A DNA stretch of 64,000 nucleotides from Sphingopyxis sp. CCNWLW2 (GCF_037095755.1 NZ_JBAWKJ010000002.1:1054001-1118000); one strand, 5' to 3'. Counted from the stretch's first letter, positions 54,301 through 63,418 are shown. Translations and numbers: made by a program. Notes: a model not told the origin generated them from the letters alone.

Positions 54301-56098
54301 CGCCGCCGACGAGCAGATCGTCGCCGCCGCGGCCGTCGATCCGGTCGTCGCCCGCGCCGCCGCCGATCCAGTCCGCGCCCGCGGTGCCGGAGAGCGTGTC
54401 AGCAAAGGCCGAGCCTTCGATTCCCTCGATCCCGATCAGCCGGTCGCCCGCCGCTTCGCCGCCGCTCGCCGCGCCATCGGCGAGATCGACCACCACGCCC
54501 GCGCCGCTGCTGCCATAATCGACCCGATCGATCCCGGCCCCGCCATCGAGCACGTCCGCGCCCGCACCGCCATCCAGCATGTCATCGCCGGCACCGCCCG
54601 AAAGCGCGTCGTCGCCCGCACCGCCGAACAACCGGTTCGCGCCTGCGTCGCCCGCCAGCACATCGGCAAAGGCCGAGCCCTCGACATCCTCGAACCCGTC
54701 GAACAGATCGCCTTCGGCATCACCGCCGCTGGCGGTAAGCCGTGTCAGGTCGGCCCGCACCGCGGCGCCGCTGCCTGCGTAACTGAGCAGATCGCGCCCG
54801 ACGCCGCCGACCAATATGTCCGCGCCCGAACCGCCGGTCAGCACATCGTCGCCGCCATTGCCTACAATCATGTCATTGCCCGCACCGCCAGCCAACGCAT
54901 CGGCGCCCGCCGTGCCGCCGATCAGGTCGTCGCCCGCGGTCCCCGCCGCAACCACCACGCGCTGCCCGTCCAGGGTCAGCACCGATCCCGTGCCCTTCTT
55001 CCAGGTCACCGTGCCCGCGCCGGTGGCAAGGCCATAATCGCGCACCGTCAGCGCGCCATTCCGCTCGGCGAGGTTGAACAAGGTCGGCGAGCCGGGGTCG
55101 GTGAAGAACGCCCCGTCGATCGTCGCGCTCGCGCCCTCGGCCAGCCAGATATGCTCGCGATTGCCACCCGCCAGCGGCGCACCCGCATCGAGGCTGACGA
55201 TATTGCTCAGCTGCGCGCCCGTGCCCCACAGCCGGATGTTGCGGCCATTGCCCGACACGATCGCGCCGTCGACCACGATATTATCGCTCTTGAGGTCAAG
55301 CCCGCCATCGCTGTTGCCCGTGGCGATCACGTCGCGCAGCGTGATGTTATAGGTGCCGCGCTCGGTCGCGAAGCCGTCGCCGTTGCGATAGTCGTTCACC
55401 GTGTCGAGCGCGTTGCGCATGGCGACGCGATCGATCGTCACGTCGTGCGCGGTGCCGGTGATGTGGACACCGATCGCGAAATTGTCGCCGTCCTGAAACT
55501 GGCTGTCGCCGCGCACATCCTCGATCAGTATGTTATTGCTGTCATACTGGACGCGGATCGCGCCCTTGGAATAACCATCGACGGCGACGTCACGGATCGT
55601 CAGGCCGGTGATCGTCGCGCTAGCGTTGGCCCCCGACACCATATTGTCGAAGAAGCGCGAAACGTTCGCGGCGTCGACATGATCGATCGTGAGGTTGCGC
55701 ACATCCGCGCCGACGCGAAAGGCCGTGCCGACATTCTCGAAGGCAAGATCGCTGAAGCGCAAATTGTTCGCGCCGCCGAGCAGCCGGAAGACTTCCTCAC
55801 CCGAAGGGCTGGCCGGATCGAACGGCTCAGTCCGGGTGCCGGCGATCGTCGCCGCCATCGCATTGCCCGCGCTATCGACGCCGCGGATCGTCACGGGTGC
55901 GCTCGCCGTCCCGCCCGCGACGATCGCCAGCGCCCCGGTCGGCGCGGTATAGGCGCCTTGGTCGGCGAGCAGCAGCACTTGCCCGCCCGGCCCCGCCGCC
56001 GCGATCAGCTGCGGCAGGTCGTCCAGCGTCGCGGCGTTTGCGGCGCTCGATCCGTCGCCCGACCCGCTGCCGGTCGGTGAGATGTAGAGGGTGGGCAT
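51287..56098 (-). CDS. Giant RTX calcium-binding protein with beta-helix domain
   Basis: 1603 residues. The N-terminal beta-helix domain (MPTLYISPTGSG, NGDGFATERGTYNITLRD) is about 350 residues and clearly homologous to the small RTX protein. It is followed by about ten modules, each starting D-x-x-D-Y-S-x-S-x-x-x-V-x-V-x-L with GG-(D/E)-A-x-GD-x-L-x-x-IE-x-x-x-G-S-x-F-x-D-x-L, then blocks of GGAGxDxLxGGxG calcium sites. The end matches the small paralogue (IDLSAFDIAYEALRF...DFVFG). GGGAG lies seven bases before the ATG. A large secreted protein, likely surface-bound or extracellular, exported by the divergent T1SS. Adhesin or enzyme is open. Confidence 0.87.
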   Translation of the reverse strand: MPTLYISPTGSGSGDGSSAANAATLDDLPQLIAAAGPGGQVLLLADQGAYTAPTGALAIVAGGTASAPVTIRGVDSAGNAMAATIAGTRTEPFDPASPSGEEVFRLLGGANNLRFSDLAFENVGTAFRVGADVRNLTIDHVDAANVSRFFDNMVSGANASATITGLTIRDVAVDGYSKGAIRVQYDSNNILIEDVRGDSQFQDGDNFAIGVHITGTAHDVTIDRVAMRNALDTVNDYRNGDGFATERGTYNITLRDVIATGNSDGGLDLKSDNIVVDGAIVSGNGRNIRLWGTGAQLSNIVSLDAGAPLAGGNREHIWLAEGASATIDGAFFTDPGSPTLFNLAERNGALTVRDYGLATGAGTVTWKKGTGSVLTLDGQRVVVAAGTAGDDLIGGTAGADALAGGAGNDMIVGNGGDDVLTGGSGADILVGGVGRDLLSYAGSGAAVRADLTRLTASGGDAEGDLFDGFEDVEGSAFADVLAGDAGANRLFGGAGDDALSGGAGDDMLDGGAGADVLDGGAGIDRVDYGSSGAGVVVDLADGAASGGEAAGDRLIGIEGIEGSAFADTLSGTAGADWIGGGAGDDRIDGRGGDDLLVGGAGADTLIGAAGFDSADYSGSGGAVTIDLVAGTGIGGDAQGDRLQGIERLIGSGFADVLTGDGFANVLIGGAGADRLTGGAGIDTADYSASAAAVNAVLGGTGIGGDAQGDALAGIENLVGSGFGDVLTGDGAVNALSGGAGDDRLAGKGGADRLDGGAGIDIADFSTSASMVTADLAAGTASGGVSLVAIEGLIGTAFDDVLSGDAGDNRLVGGKGADLINGRDGLDTADYSGSAAAVQVDLALSVQGGTGDAAGDRLMSIEALVGSAFDDVLAGVGADETLYGGAGADRLEGRGGDDLLQGGAGADVLIGGDGIDTVDYSANAGAVSINLQTGASSGGDAEGDRFDGVERFIGTGFADTLIGDGDDQILVGGAGGDRIDGAGGFDTMVYSGSAVGVKVNLATGAVSGGDAQGDSIAGIEGVVGSAFADTLTGDANVNRIEGGAGNDTLDGGAGADVMIGGADDDSYVVDDAGDQVTEAVGGGLDIVRTGLSSLTLADGVEDLSYTGTGGFAGTGNALDNSLYGKALNDALYGLDGDDKLVGGAGADLLDGGAGRDQVDYTKSAAITVNLVTNVNRGGEAEGDRLVGIETVIGSNYADSITGGDDPLLGDILYGRGGDDLLFGGAGDDQLDGGGGNDLLRGGTGNDLYVVFEAGDQVIEAAGEGRDRIRTAATSYTLGANVEELVYTGTIGATMTGNALDNFVVGSGGEDRLSGGDGADVLRGGAGGDILDGGAGSDTVEYAGSLGGVLVNLRAQTATGGDAMGDRLVSIENAQGSAFADVLLGSVGANVLTGGEGDDALSGDDGNDTLRGGMGADRLDGGKNEDMLSGEDGDDTLYGGSQTDRLYGGAGNDLLVGDAEWVSSLAARDTLDGGDGDDILIGDGMNMTASGVGGADTLIGGLGNDILYGDAVNMAAGARGGADKLTGGGGGDRFVFARGAGADEITDFTRGGAEADRIDLSAFDIAYEALRFTTSSAGVTIQLGGTDTIFVRGVTALDQADFVFG

Positions 56099-56344
56099 GG
56101 CAGGGCTCCCGTCATAAGCCTGAAAACATACCCCCCACTTGATCGCGACAGACAGCCCGCGACGGCACCCGGGTCAACCATATGCTGCACCTGCGAAAGC
56201 CGAGCCGCCCCTTTGCTCCGACGACCGGAGCCGCGGCGCCTTCGCTCGCCTGACTTTGGCCGCTACCAAGGTTCGTGCCGGACGATTCACGTTGCCGCAC
56301 CCCGCAAATTTTCAACGCCTCAAGAATCCGATCGGAGACCCACC

Positions 56345-58498
56345 GTGCAGCAGGACCTGTCCCTCGGGACGTCGGAGCCGCCCGTGGACAGCGGGCTCGC
56401 CGCCTTCGCCCAGATCCTCGCAATGCACCGCATTGTCGCGGACCCGGTAGAGCTGCGCCACAGCCTCGGACATTCCGACCCCGTCACGGCGTCCGATCTG
56501 CTGCGCCTGGCAAAGCGCATCGAGGGTGTCCGCGCCCGCGCCACGACTGCCGATTTCGAACGGTTGAGACGCCTACCCATGCCGGTGATGGCGAGCGGCG
56601 CTGAGGGCTGGTTCGTCATCGGTCGCGTCGGCGAGGATGCCGTGGCGATCCAGCGCCCGGGTGCCGAAATCGAGCGCTGGGACCGCGCCACGCTTGAGGC
56701 CCGATGGTCGGGCGCGCTGCTCCTCGTCGCCACCCGTGACGCCGCACAGGTTGCCGCGCCCGCCTTCGACATGACCTGGTTCGTTCCCCAGATCGTCAAA
56801 TATCGAAAGCTGATCGGCGAGGTGCTGCTGATCACCCTCGCGCTCAACCTGCTCGGCCTCGCCGCGCCGCTCTTTTTCCAGAATGTCGTCGACAAGGTGC
56901 TGGCACACAACAGCCTGGCAACGCTGCAGGTGCTCGCCATTGGGCTGGTGGCCGTCTCGCTCTGGGAAGTCGCTTTCGGCTGGCTGCGTACCCGGCTCTA
57001 TTCGGAAACGAGCCAGAAACTGGATGTCGAACTGGGCAGCCGCCTCTTCCGCCACCTCCTCCGCCTGCCGCTCGCCTATTTCGAGAATCGCCGCGTCGGC
57101 GACACGGTGACCCGCGTCCGCGAGCTGGAGACGGTGCGCGAATTTATGACCAGCGCCTCGCTCACCGTACTCGTCGATCCGCTGTTCACGATCGTCTTCC
57201 TCGTCGCGATGTACCTCTATTCACCGCTCCTCTTCGCCATCGTCGCGCTCACCCTCCCCGCTTATGTGATCGTCTCGCTCGTCGTCACCGGCCCCTTGCG
57301 CCGTCGGCTCGACGAGAAGTTCGCGCGCGGCGCCGCCAACAACGCGCTGCTCGTCGAGAGCGTCTCAGGCATGCAGACGCTCAAAGCCGCGGCGGTCGAG
57401 CCGCAATGGCAGGACCGCTGGGAACGCCAGCTCGCCGCGTACAGCGCCGCCAACCAGCGCGTGATCAACCTCGGCAATTCGGGAAGCCAGGCGGTCCAGC
57501 TCATCTCGAAACTCAGCCTCGCCGCGATCCTGTTCTTCGGCGCGCAGCAGGTGATCGCCGGCGCGCTGACCATCGGCGGGCTGGTCGCGTTCAACATGTT
57601 CGCCCAGCGCGTCTCCGGCCCGGTGATCCGCATGGCGCAGCTGTGGCAGGACTTCCAGCAGGTCCGCCTCTCGGTCCAGCGGATCGGCGACATCCTCAAT
57701 AGCGGCCCCGAGCCCGGCGCCGGATCGCGCACAACTTTGCCTGCGCTCACCGGCCATGTCCGCTTTGAGGCCGTCCGCTTCCGCTATGCCGCCGAAGGCC
57801 CGTGGACGCTCGACGACATCGACCTCGACCTGCCCGCCGGCGCCACGCTCGGCATCGCCGGCGCCTCGGGCTCGGGCAAGTCGACGCTCACCAAATTGCT
57901 CCAGCGCCTCTATCTGCCGGCCAGCGGCCGCGTGCTGATCGACGGCGTCGACATCGCCCAGATCGATCCCGCCTGGCTGCGCCGCCAGATCGGCGTGGTG
58001 TTGCAGGAGAATATCCTGTTCAACCGCTCGATCCGCGAAAATATCGCGCTCGCCGATCCCGTCACGCCGATCGAGCGGGTGATGACCGCCGCCCGCCTCG
58101 CCGGCGCGCACGACTTCATTCTGGAACTGCCGCGCGGCTATGACACGATCGTCGAGGAGCGCGGCGTCAATTTCTCGGGCGGCCAGCGCCAGCGCCTCGC
58201 CATCGCCCGCGCGCTGATCACCAATCCGCGCATCCTGATCCTCGACGAGGCGACCTCGGCGCTCGATGCCGAGAGCGAGGAGATCGTCCAGCGCAACCTC
58301 AAGGCGATCGCTGCCGGCCGCACCGTGCTGATCATCGCGCACCGCCTCTCGGCGATCCGCCAGTGCGACCGCATCCTGACGCTCGACAAGGGGCGGATCG
58401 TCGAAAGCGGCACGCATGACGAACTGCTCCGTCTCGGCGGCCGCTATGCCGCGCTCCATCACCGCCAGATCGGCGTTCAGGCGGGGGCCGCGGCATGA
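56345..58498 (+). CDS. Type I secretion ABC transporter (HlyB/LapB-like)
   Basis: 717 residues from a GTG at 56345 (GGAG seven bases upstream). N-terminal C39-like domain (about 1-130), lacking the protease cysteine, as in HlyB-type exporters of RTX proteins. Six-TM ABC region from about 150 (VLLITLALNLLGLAAPLFFQ). ATPase with GASGSGKS, signature FSGGQRQRLAIARAL, ILILDEATSALD. Its stop overlaps the HlyD gene by ATGA. Divergent from the giant RTX gene, its likely substrate. Confidence 0.92.
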   Translation: MQQDLSLGTSEPPVDSGLAAFAQILAMHRIVADPVELRHSLGHSDPVTASDLLRLAKRIEGVRARATTADFERLRRLPMPVMASGAEGWFVIGRVGEDAVAIQRPGAEIERWDRATLEARWSGALLLVATRDAAQVAAPAFDMTWFVPQIVKYRKLIGEVLLITLALNLLGLAAPLFFQNVVDKVLAHNSLATLQVLAIGLVAVSLWEVAFGWLRTRLYSETSQKLDVELGSRLFRHLLRLPLAYFENRRVGDTVTRVRELETVREFMTSASLTVLVDPLFTIVFLVAMYLYSPLLFAIVALTLPAYVIVSLVVTGPLRRRLDEKFARGAANNALLVESVSGMQTLKAAAVEPQWQDRWERQLAAYSAANQRVINLGNSGSQAVQLISKLSLAAILFFGAQQVIAGALTIGGLVAFNMFAQRVSGPVIRMAQLWQDFQQVRLSVQRIGDILNSGPEPGAGSRTTLPALTGHVRFEAVRFRYAAEGPWTLDDIDLDLPAGATLGIAGASGSGKSTLTKLLQRLYLPASGRVLIDGVDIAQIDPAWLRRQIGVVLQENILFNRSIRENIALADPVTPIERVMTAARLAGAHDFILELPRGYDTIVEERGVNFSGGQRQRLAIARALITNPRILILDEATSALDAESEEIVQRNLKAIAAGRTVLIIAHRLSAIRQCDRILTLDKGRIVESGTHDELLRLGGRYAALHHRQIGVQAGAAA

Positions 58499-59889
58499 AC
58501 GCGATCACGCGCCACTGGACCGCCGTTCGCGACGCGCTCGACAATGAGCGCGCGCGGTCGCGCGGGATATTGCGCACCGAGGAGACCGACTTCCTTCCCG
58601 CCGCGCTCGAAGTGGTCGAGCGCCCCGTGTCGCCGACCGCGCGGGTCACTTCCTGGCTATTGCTCGGCCTGTTCGCCGTCGCGTTGCTCTGGCTCGTCCT
58701 TGGCCGCGTCGACGTCGTCGCCTCGGCAACGGGCAAGCTGGTCCCCGCCGACGACGTCAAGCTGATCCAGCCCGGCGCGGCAGGGATCGTTCACGCCATA
58801 TTGGTCCGCGACGGCCAGCGCGTCCGCGCCGGCCAGCCGCTGGTCGAGCTCGATCCCACCGTCTCGGATGCCGACACGGCGCAAGCCAGCAAAGCGCTCG
58901 AGACCGCCATGCTCGACGCCGCGCGGCTGCGCGCCATATTGTCCGCACTCGACGGCCAGGGTCTGCGCTTCACCCCACCCGCCGGCACCACGGCCGACGT
59001 CGCCGCCACCCAGATCGCGCTCGCCCGCGCCCAGCTCGCCGAGATCCGGGCGGGTAGCCAGACGCGTGCCGCCGACACCGAATCCGCGCGCGCCGCCCGC
59101 GCCGAAGCGGAAATCCAGGCCGCCAAGCTCAGCGAGACCCTGCCCCTGCTCGACGAACAGATCGCCGCCAACGAGACGCTGCTCGAGAAAGGCTATGTCT
59201 CGAAGCTGCGCGTGATCGAGATGCGCCGCCAGCGCCTCGTCGCCGCGCGCGACCGCGATGCCGCGCTCGCCACCGCACGCAAGGCGGAGGCGCAGATCGC
59301 GGTGGCCGGCGGCAATTCGAGCCAGTCCACCGCCGAGGCGCGCGCGCGCATCCTCGCCGATCTCGCCAAGGCCGAGAGCGACGCGCGGCTGCGCCAGGAA
59401 GAGCTGACCAAGGCGACGAAACGCAGCAGCCTCCAGCGCCTCGTCAGCCCGGTCGACGGCACGGTCACCCAGCTCGCCGTCCACACCGTCGGCGGCGTCG
59501 TCGAGGCGGCAAAGCCGATCATGGTGATCGTGCCCGCGCGCGGGAAGCTGGTCGCCGAAGTGGCGATCGCCAACAAGGATGTCGGCTTCGTCCGCGCCGG
59601 CCAGCCGGTCGCGCTCAAGGTCGAGGCCTTTTCCTTCACGCGCTACGGCGCGGTGCCGGGCAGGCTCGAGCAGATCAGCTCGGACGCGGTGCAGGACGAG
59701 AAGCGCGGGCTGATCTATACCGCGCGGGTGACGCTGGACCGCGCAACGATCGGGCGCGATGGTAGGGCGATCCCCCTCACCCCCGGCATGGCGGTCACCG
59801 CCGACATCCGTACCGGCCGCCGCTCGCTCGCCTCCTATCTGTTGAGCCCGATCGACGAGATCCGCACGACGGCGGCGCGGGAACGCTAA
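58495..59889 (+). CDS. HlyD-family type I secretion adaptor
   Basis: 464 residues: short cytoplasmic N-terminus, TM helix at about 49-68 (SWLLLGLFAVALLWLVLG), lipoyl-like strands (VVASATGKLVPADDVKLIQP), a long Ala/Glu-rich coiled coil (about 120-310) and second lipoyl half (LQRLVSPVDGTVTQL). Bridges the ABC exporter to a TolC-type channel, which is not encoded nearby. Confidence 0.9.
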   Translation: MNAITRHWTAVRDALDNERARSRGILRTEETDFLPAALEVVERPVSPTARVTSWLLLGLFAVALLWLVLGRVDVVASATGKLVPADDVKLIQPGAAGIVHAILVRDGQRVRAGQPLVELDPTVSDADTAQASKALETAMLDAARLRAILSALDGQGLRFTPPAGTTADVAATQIALARAQLAEIRAGSQTRAADTESARAARAEAEIQAAKLSETLPLLDEQIAANETLLEKGYVSKLRVIEMRRQRLVAARDRDAALATARKAEAQIAVAGGNSSQSTAEARARILADLAKAESDARLRQEELTKATKRSSLQRLVSPVDGTVTQLAVHTVGGVVEAAKPIMVIVPARGKLVAEVAIANKDVGFVRAGQPVALKVEAFSFTRYGAVPGRLEQISSDAVQDEKRGLIYTARVTLDRATIGRDGRAIPLTPGMAVTADIRTGRRSLASYLLSPIDEIRTTAARER

Positions 59890-60195
59890 CGCCTTCTCCC
59901 CCTCTGAAGAGAGGGCAACGCCGATGACGCACGGCATCATGGAGCCCGCACGTTAATGCGGGCCGGCCTGTTCCACGGGGGCCGATATTGGCCTGACCAA
60001 ATACCCCGCATGCGCGATGACGGCCGCATATATGCGCGAAATCTGCGCATAATTCCCGTCATTCCGATAATTGGTAAGGCACTATTGCCAAATTGGACTG
60101 ACAAGTCTATCCGGCAACAGGACACACGACGTCAAATCGGTCGCCCTGATCACAAAAGGGCGTCGGATCTTGGTGCAGGCCGAAGGGAGAGAAGA
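59890..60195. other. Intergenic region before carbohydrate TonB receptor
   Basis: 306 bp. A GC hairpin at 59944-59963 (GCCCGCA, six bases, TGCGGGC), without a T-tract, may mark the end of the secretion operon. An AT-richer part (60040-60110) carries the inverted repeat at 60071. No gene seen: the in-frame extension of the receptor from 59956 is not protein-like. Confidence 0.6.
60071..60091. promoter_or_regulatory. Inverted repeat TTGGTAA-N7-TTGCCAA
   Basis: 7-7-7 repeat with one mismatch about 105 bp before the receptor start. The left half TTGGTA matches the half-site of the GntR-type operator before manD (63323), so the two genes may share a regulator. Confidence 0.4.
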
Positions 60196-63100
60196 ATGAG
60201 TCGCGAGAGCTGCAGCAGGCGCCACCTGCTTATTTCAACGAGTCTGATGAGCTTGCTGATCATGTCGCCGGCCCATGGCCAGACGGCTACGCAGACACCG
60301 GCCGAACAAACCAGCCCGACAGGCGAGAACACCGGATCCCCCCCAGCCGATACGCAAGAGATCATCGTCACCGGTTTCCGTGGCTCGCTAAATAGCGCGC
60401 TGAACCTGAAGCGGCAGGAAACCGCGGCGGTCGATAGCATCGTCGCCGAAGACATCGGCAAATTTCCCGATTCCAACCTCGCCGAATCGATGCAGCGCAT
60501 TCCTGGCGTCGCCTTGTCGCGCGGCGATGGCGGCGAGGGGCGCAATATCTCGGTTCGCGGTCTCGGCGCACAATTCACCCGCGTGCGGATCAACTGGATG
60601 GAGGGCACATCGCAGGTCAGCGGCAGCGACATCCGCGGCGGCGTCGCCACGGGCCGCTCGTTCGACTTCGTGACCTTCCCGACCGAAATCTTCTCCGCGC
60701 TTTCGGTCCGCAAGACGACCTCCGCCGACGTTGAGGAAGGCTCGCTCGGCGCGACGGTCGACCTGCGCGCACCCAGGCCGTTCGACCAGAAGGAGGATTT
60801 CGTCTTCTCGGGCACGGCGCGCGGAATCTATAACGATATCAGCAAGAAGGCCGATCCGCGGCTGTCCGCGCTCGTGTCCAAGCAGTTCGGCGACACGTTC
60901 GGCGTGCTCGCCAGCCTCGCCTATTCGAAGCGCCACATCGACGAATATGCCTATTCGGCGGTCGACATCCTGCCGTCCTACGTCGCCGGGCAGCAGCAGC
61001 CGGGCGGCACCATCTTCCCCTTTTGCACGCCTGTCGGCTACACCTATGGCGGCGTACCGGTGAACAGCCCGGCGCCGGGCTATGCCAATAGCGGCACCCC
61101 GGTCGGCGCCGACGCCAACAACTGCAGCGCGGGCAATCCCCGCACCAGCACTAAGGCGGCCTACGACTATATTATGAGCCGCACGGGCGTGTCGGGCCGC
61201 CCCGGTGGCGGGGTGTTCCTGCCGCGCCTTCCCCGTCCGGTGAAGGGCAGCCAGAATCAGGAGCGTCTCGCGGGGTCGCTGACGCTGCAATGGAAACCCA
61301 CCGACGACACCGATATCTCGTTCGACGGCCTGTATTCCCGCTTCAAGGTCAATCGCCTCGACACGATGCTCGATGCGCGCTCGATGGGCCGCACCGCCTC
61401 GAACAACGGCCAGCCTATGATGTCGATCCGCGACATCGAAGTCGACGATAACGGGTCGCTGATCCACGGCCTGTGGGACGGCGTCGACCTGCGATCGGAA
61501 ATGCAGGACGAGCGTTTCACCTCGACCTTCCGCCAGGTGAACCTCAACTTCGACCATCGCTTCTCCGACACGTTCCGCGTCTTCGGCCTGGCCGGCATCA
61601 ACGATTCCAAATTGAACGTCGACCGCCTCCAGGTCGCGATCGATTCGAACGATACCGATAATTTCTCGATCGACTTCCGCGACAATCCGGACGTCCCGAA
61701 GATCGGTTACGGCATCGACCTCACCAATCCGGCCAATTTCCTCTTTGGCCCGCCGCTGGCCGACGGCACCCAGCGGGGACAGATTTCGAACTTCGTCCGT
61801 AAAAACACGATCGTCAGCAAGACCTTCGAACTCAACGCGGAGTGGGAGGCGGCGCCGAACTTCACCGTTCAGGTGGGCGGCCAGTATCGCACCAACAAAT
61901 ACACCGCGCGCGAGCGGCAGCTGATCCCCGCTCAGTCGTTGCCGCAGGTACTTCCCGCAGGCGTGTCGCTCGCCGACATCACCTTCGTGACGAAAGGGAT
62001 CGGCAAGAATCTGGACGGCCAGATGCAGGATTTCGTCGCGATCGATCCGGACAAGTTCCGCGAAGCGGTGAACTTCAGCAGCTATCAATATTGCAATCTG
62101 GAGTGCGCCAAGGGCACCTATGGCGGGGTCGAAGAGAAATATACCTCGGGCTATGCCATGGTGAAGTTCGACACCGAAGACGTCTTGCCGTTCGCGCTGC
62201 GCGGCGATGCCGGCGTCCGTTATGTCCGCACCAGCCTCGACACTTACGGGCCGATCCCCACCGCCGCGCCGGCCGGATCACCCTTTCCCACGCGATATGT
62301 GATCTCGACGGTGGAGCGTAGCTATGATGACTGGCTGCCGTCGATCAACCTCGCGCTCGACGTCACGCCCGACCTTATCGCGCGTTTCTCCGCGGCGCGC
62401 GTGATGTCGCGTCCGTCCTATGGGCAGCTCATCCCCAGCGGCAGCGCCAACATCGTGATCCGCACCGCCTCGATCACCAACCCCTATCTCGATCCGATCC
62501 GGGCCAACACGATCGACGCCGCGCTCGAATGGTATTTCGCGCCCGGTTCGCTGATATCGGTCGCCTATTTCTACAAGAATATCGAGACCTATATCCAGAA
62601 TACCAGTCAGCTGGTGCCGTTCCGTGAGCTCGGGCTCCCGCTGTCGCTGCTCGAGGGCACGGGCACGGGTGTCACACCCGACGAACTCTTCAATGTAACG
62701 CGCAGCAACAACACCAACGGCGGGCCGCTGCGCGGGTTCGAGGCGAACCTTCAGCTGCCGTTCCGTTTCCTGCCGGGGGCGCTCAGCAATTTCGGCTTGC
62801 TCGCCAATTTCACGCGGGTGCGCTCGAACATCAATTACATCATCTCGCCGACGATTACGCGCAGGGCGCCGCTCGTCGGTCTCTCGCCGGAAACCGCCAG
62901 CGCCACGCTCTATTATGAGGACGACAAGTTCAGCGTCCGGTCGACGGTCAACTATCGCGCGGCGTTCCTCACCGGCATCCCGGGCCCGGTCGACAGCGAC
63001 GCGAACGTCAATGCGAGCTCGATCTTCGTCGACGCCTCGGCCTCGTACAACATCAACGACAATATCAAGCTCATCGCCGAGGTGTCGAACATCACCAACG

Positions 63101-63198
63101 AGACCAACCGCCTCTACACCGACACCACGCGGAAAGATCCGCTCTACACCTCCTATTTCGGCCGCACGTTCAGCCTGGCAGTCAATTTCCAGTTCTGA
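60196..63198 (+). CDS. TonB-dependent receptor, carbohydrate type
   Basis: 1000 residues from ATG 60196 (GAAGGGAGAGAAG upstream). The signal peptide ends at AHGQ. EIIVTGFRGSLNSALNLKR followed by DIGKFPDSNLAESMQRIPGV is the hallmark of the large Caulobacter/Xanthomonas-type receptors for oligosaccharides. Barrel end TFSLAVNFQF. Upstream of manD, so it probably imports hexuronate-containing oligosaccharides. Confidence 0.9.
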   Translation: MSRESCSRRHLLISTSLMSLLIMSPAHGQTATQTPAEQTSPTGENTGSPPADTQEIIVTGFRGSLNSALNLKRQETAAVDSIVAEDIGKFPDSNLAESMQRIPGVALSRGDGGEGRNISVRGLGAQFTRVRINWMEGTSQVSGSDIRGGVATGRSFDFVTFPTEIFSALSVRKTTSADVEEGSLGATVDLRAPRPFDQKEDFVFSGTARGIYNDISKKADPRLSALVSKQFGDTFGVLASLAYSKRHIDEYAYSAVDILPSYVAGQQQPGGTIFPFCTPVGYTYGGVPVNSPAPGYANSGTPVGADANNCSAGNPRTSTKAAYDYIMSRTGVSGRPGGGVFLPRLPRPVKGSQNQERLAGSLTLQWKPTDDTDISFDGLYSRFKVNRLDTMLDARSMGRTASNNGQPMMSIRDIEVDDNGSLIHGLWDGVDLRSEMQDERFTSTFRQVNLNFDHRFSDTFRVFGLAGINDSKLNVDRLQVAIDSNDTDNFSIDFRDNPDVPKIGYGIDLTNPANFLFGPPLADGTQRGQISNFVRKNTIVSKTFELNAEWEAAPNFTVQVGGQYRTNKYTARERQLIPAQSLPQVLPAGVSLADITFVTKGIGKNLDGQMQDFVAIDPDKFREAVNFSSYQYCNLECAKGTYGGVEEKYTSGYAMVKFDTEDVLPFALRGDAGVRYVRTSLDTYGPIPTAAPAGSPFPTRYVISTVERSYDDWLPSINLALDVTPDLIARFSAARVMSRPSYGQLIPSGSANIVIRTASITNPYLDPIRANTIDAALEWYFAPGSLISVAYFYKNIETYIQNTSQLVPFRELGLPLSLLEGTGTGVTPDELFNVTRSNNTNGGPLRGFEANLQLPFRFLPGALSNFGLLANFTRVRSNINYIISPTITRRAPLVGLSPETASATLYYEDDKFSVRSTVNYRAAFLTGIPGPVDSDANVNASSIFVDASASYNINDNIKLIAEVSNITNETNRLYTDTTRKDPLYTSYFGRTFSLAVNFQF

Positions 63199-63418
63199 GC
63201 TTGTCCCTATCGCCGCGAGCATCGGTCGGTTTTCCGACGATGCTCACGGCGATATGTTGCGGGCGGCGACCACTCTCGGTGCGTGCCGGAAACCAGGTTG
63301 AAACCGGTCCATTAATTGTCATAATTGGTATTACCAATTTTATTGAAAATGGTAAGGCAGATGCTATGAACAATGGGAGGAGCCGATTGGCACCCCGTAA
63401 TGAGAACAGGAAAATAGC
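63199..63418. other. manD promoter region
   Basis: 220 bp between the receptor and manD. AT-rich from 63309, with the 17-bp operator at 63323-63339 and a further ATGGTAAGGCA half-site-like string at 63349-63359. No gene or clear terminator seen. Confidence 0.55.
63323..63339. promoter_or_regulatory. GntR/FCD-type operator (AATTGGTA-T-TACCAATT)
   Basis: Perfect 17-bp palindrome with the TTGGT-N3-ACCAA core of FadR-subfamily GntR regulators (UxuR/ExuR, PdhR, LldR type), 80 bp before manD. Hexuronate genes are classic targets of this group. Confidence 0.65.

Noticed and set aside
51287..56098. Regular repeats in the giant gene as a possible CRISPR or satellite array
   Set aside because: Spacing and sequence follow protein RTX modules in frame; units vary in length and there are no unique spacers.
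59944..59963. GC hairpin as an intrinsic terminator of the secretion operon
   Set aside because: Stem is perfect but no T-tract follows, so I keep it only as a note in the intergenic entry.
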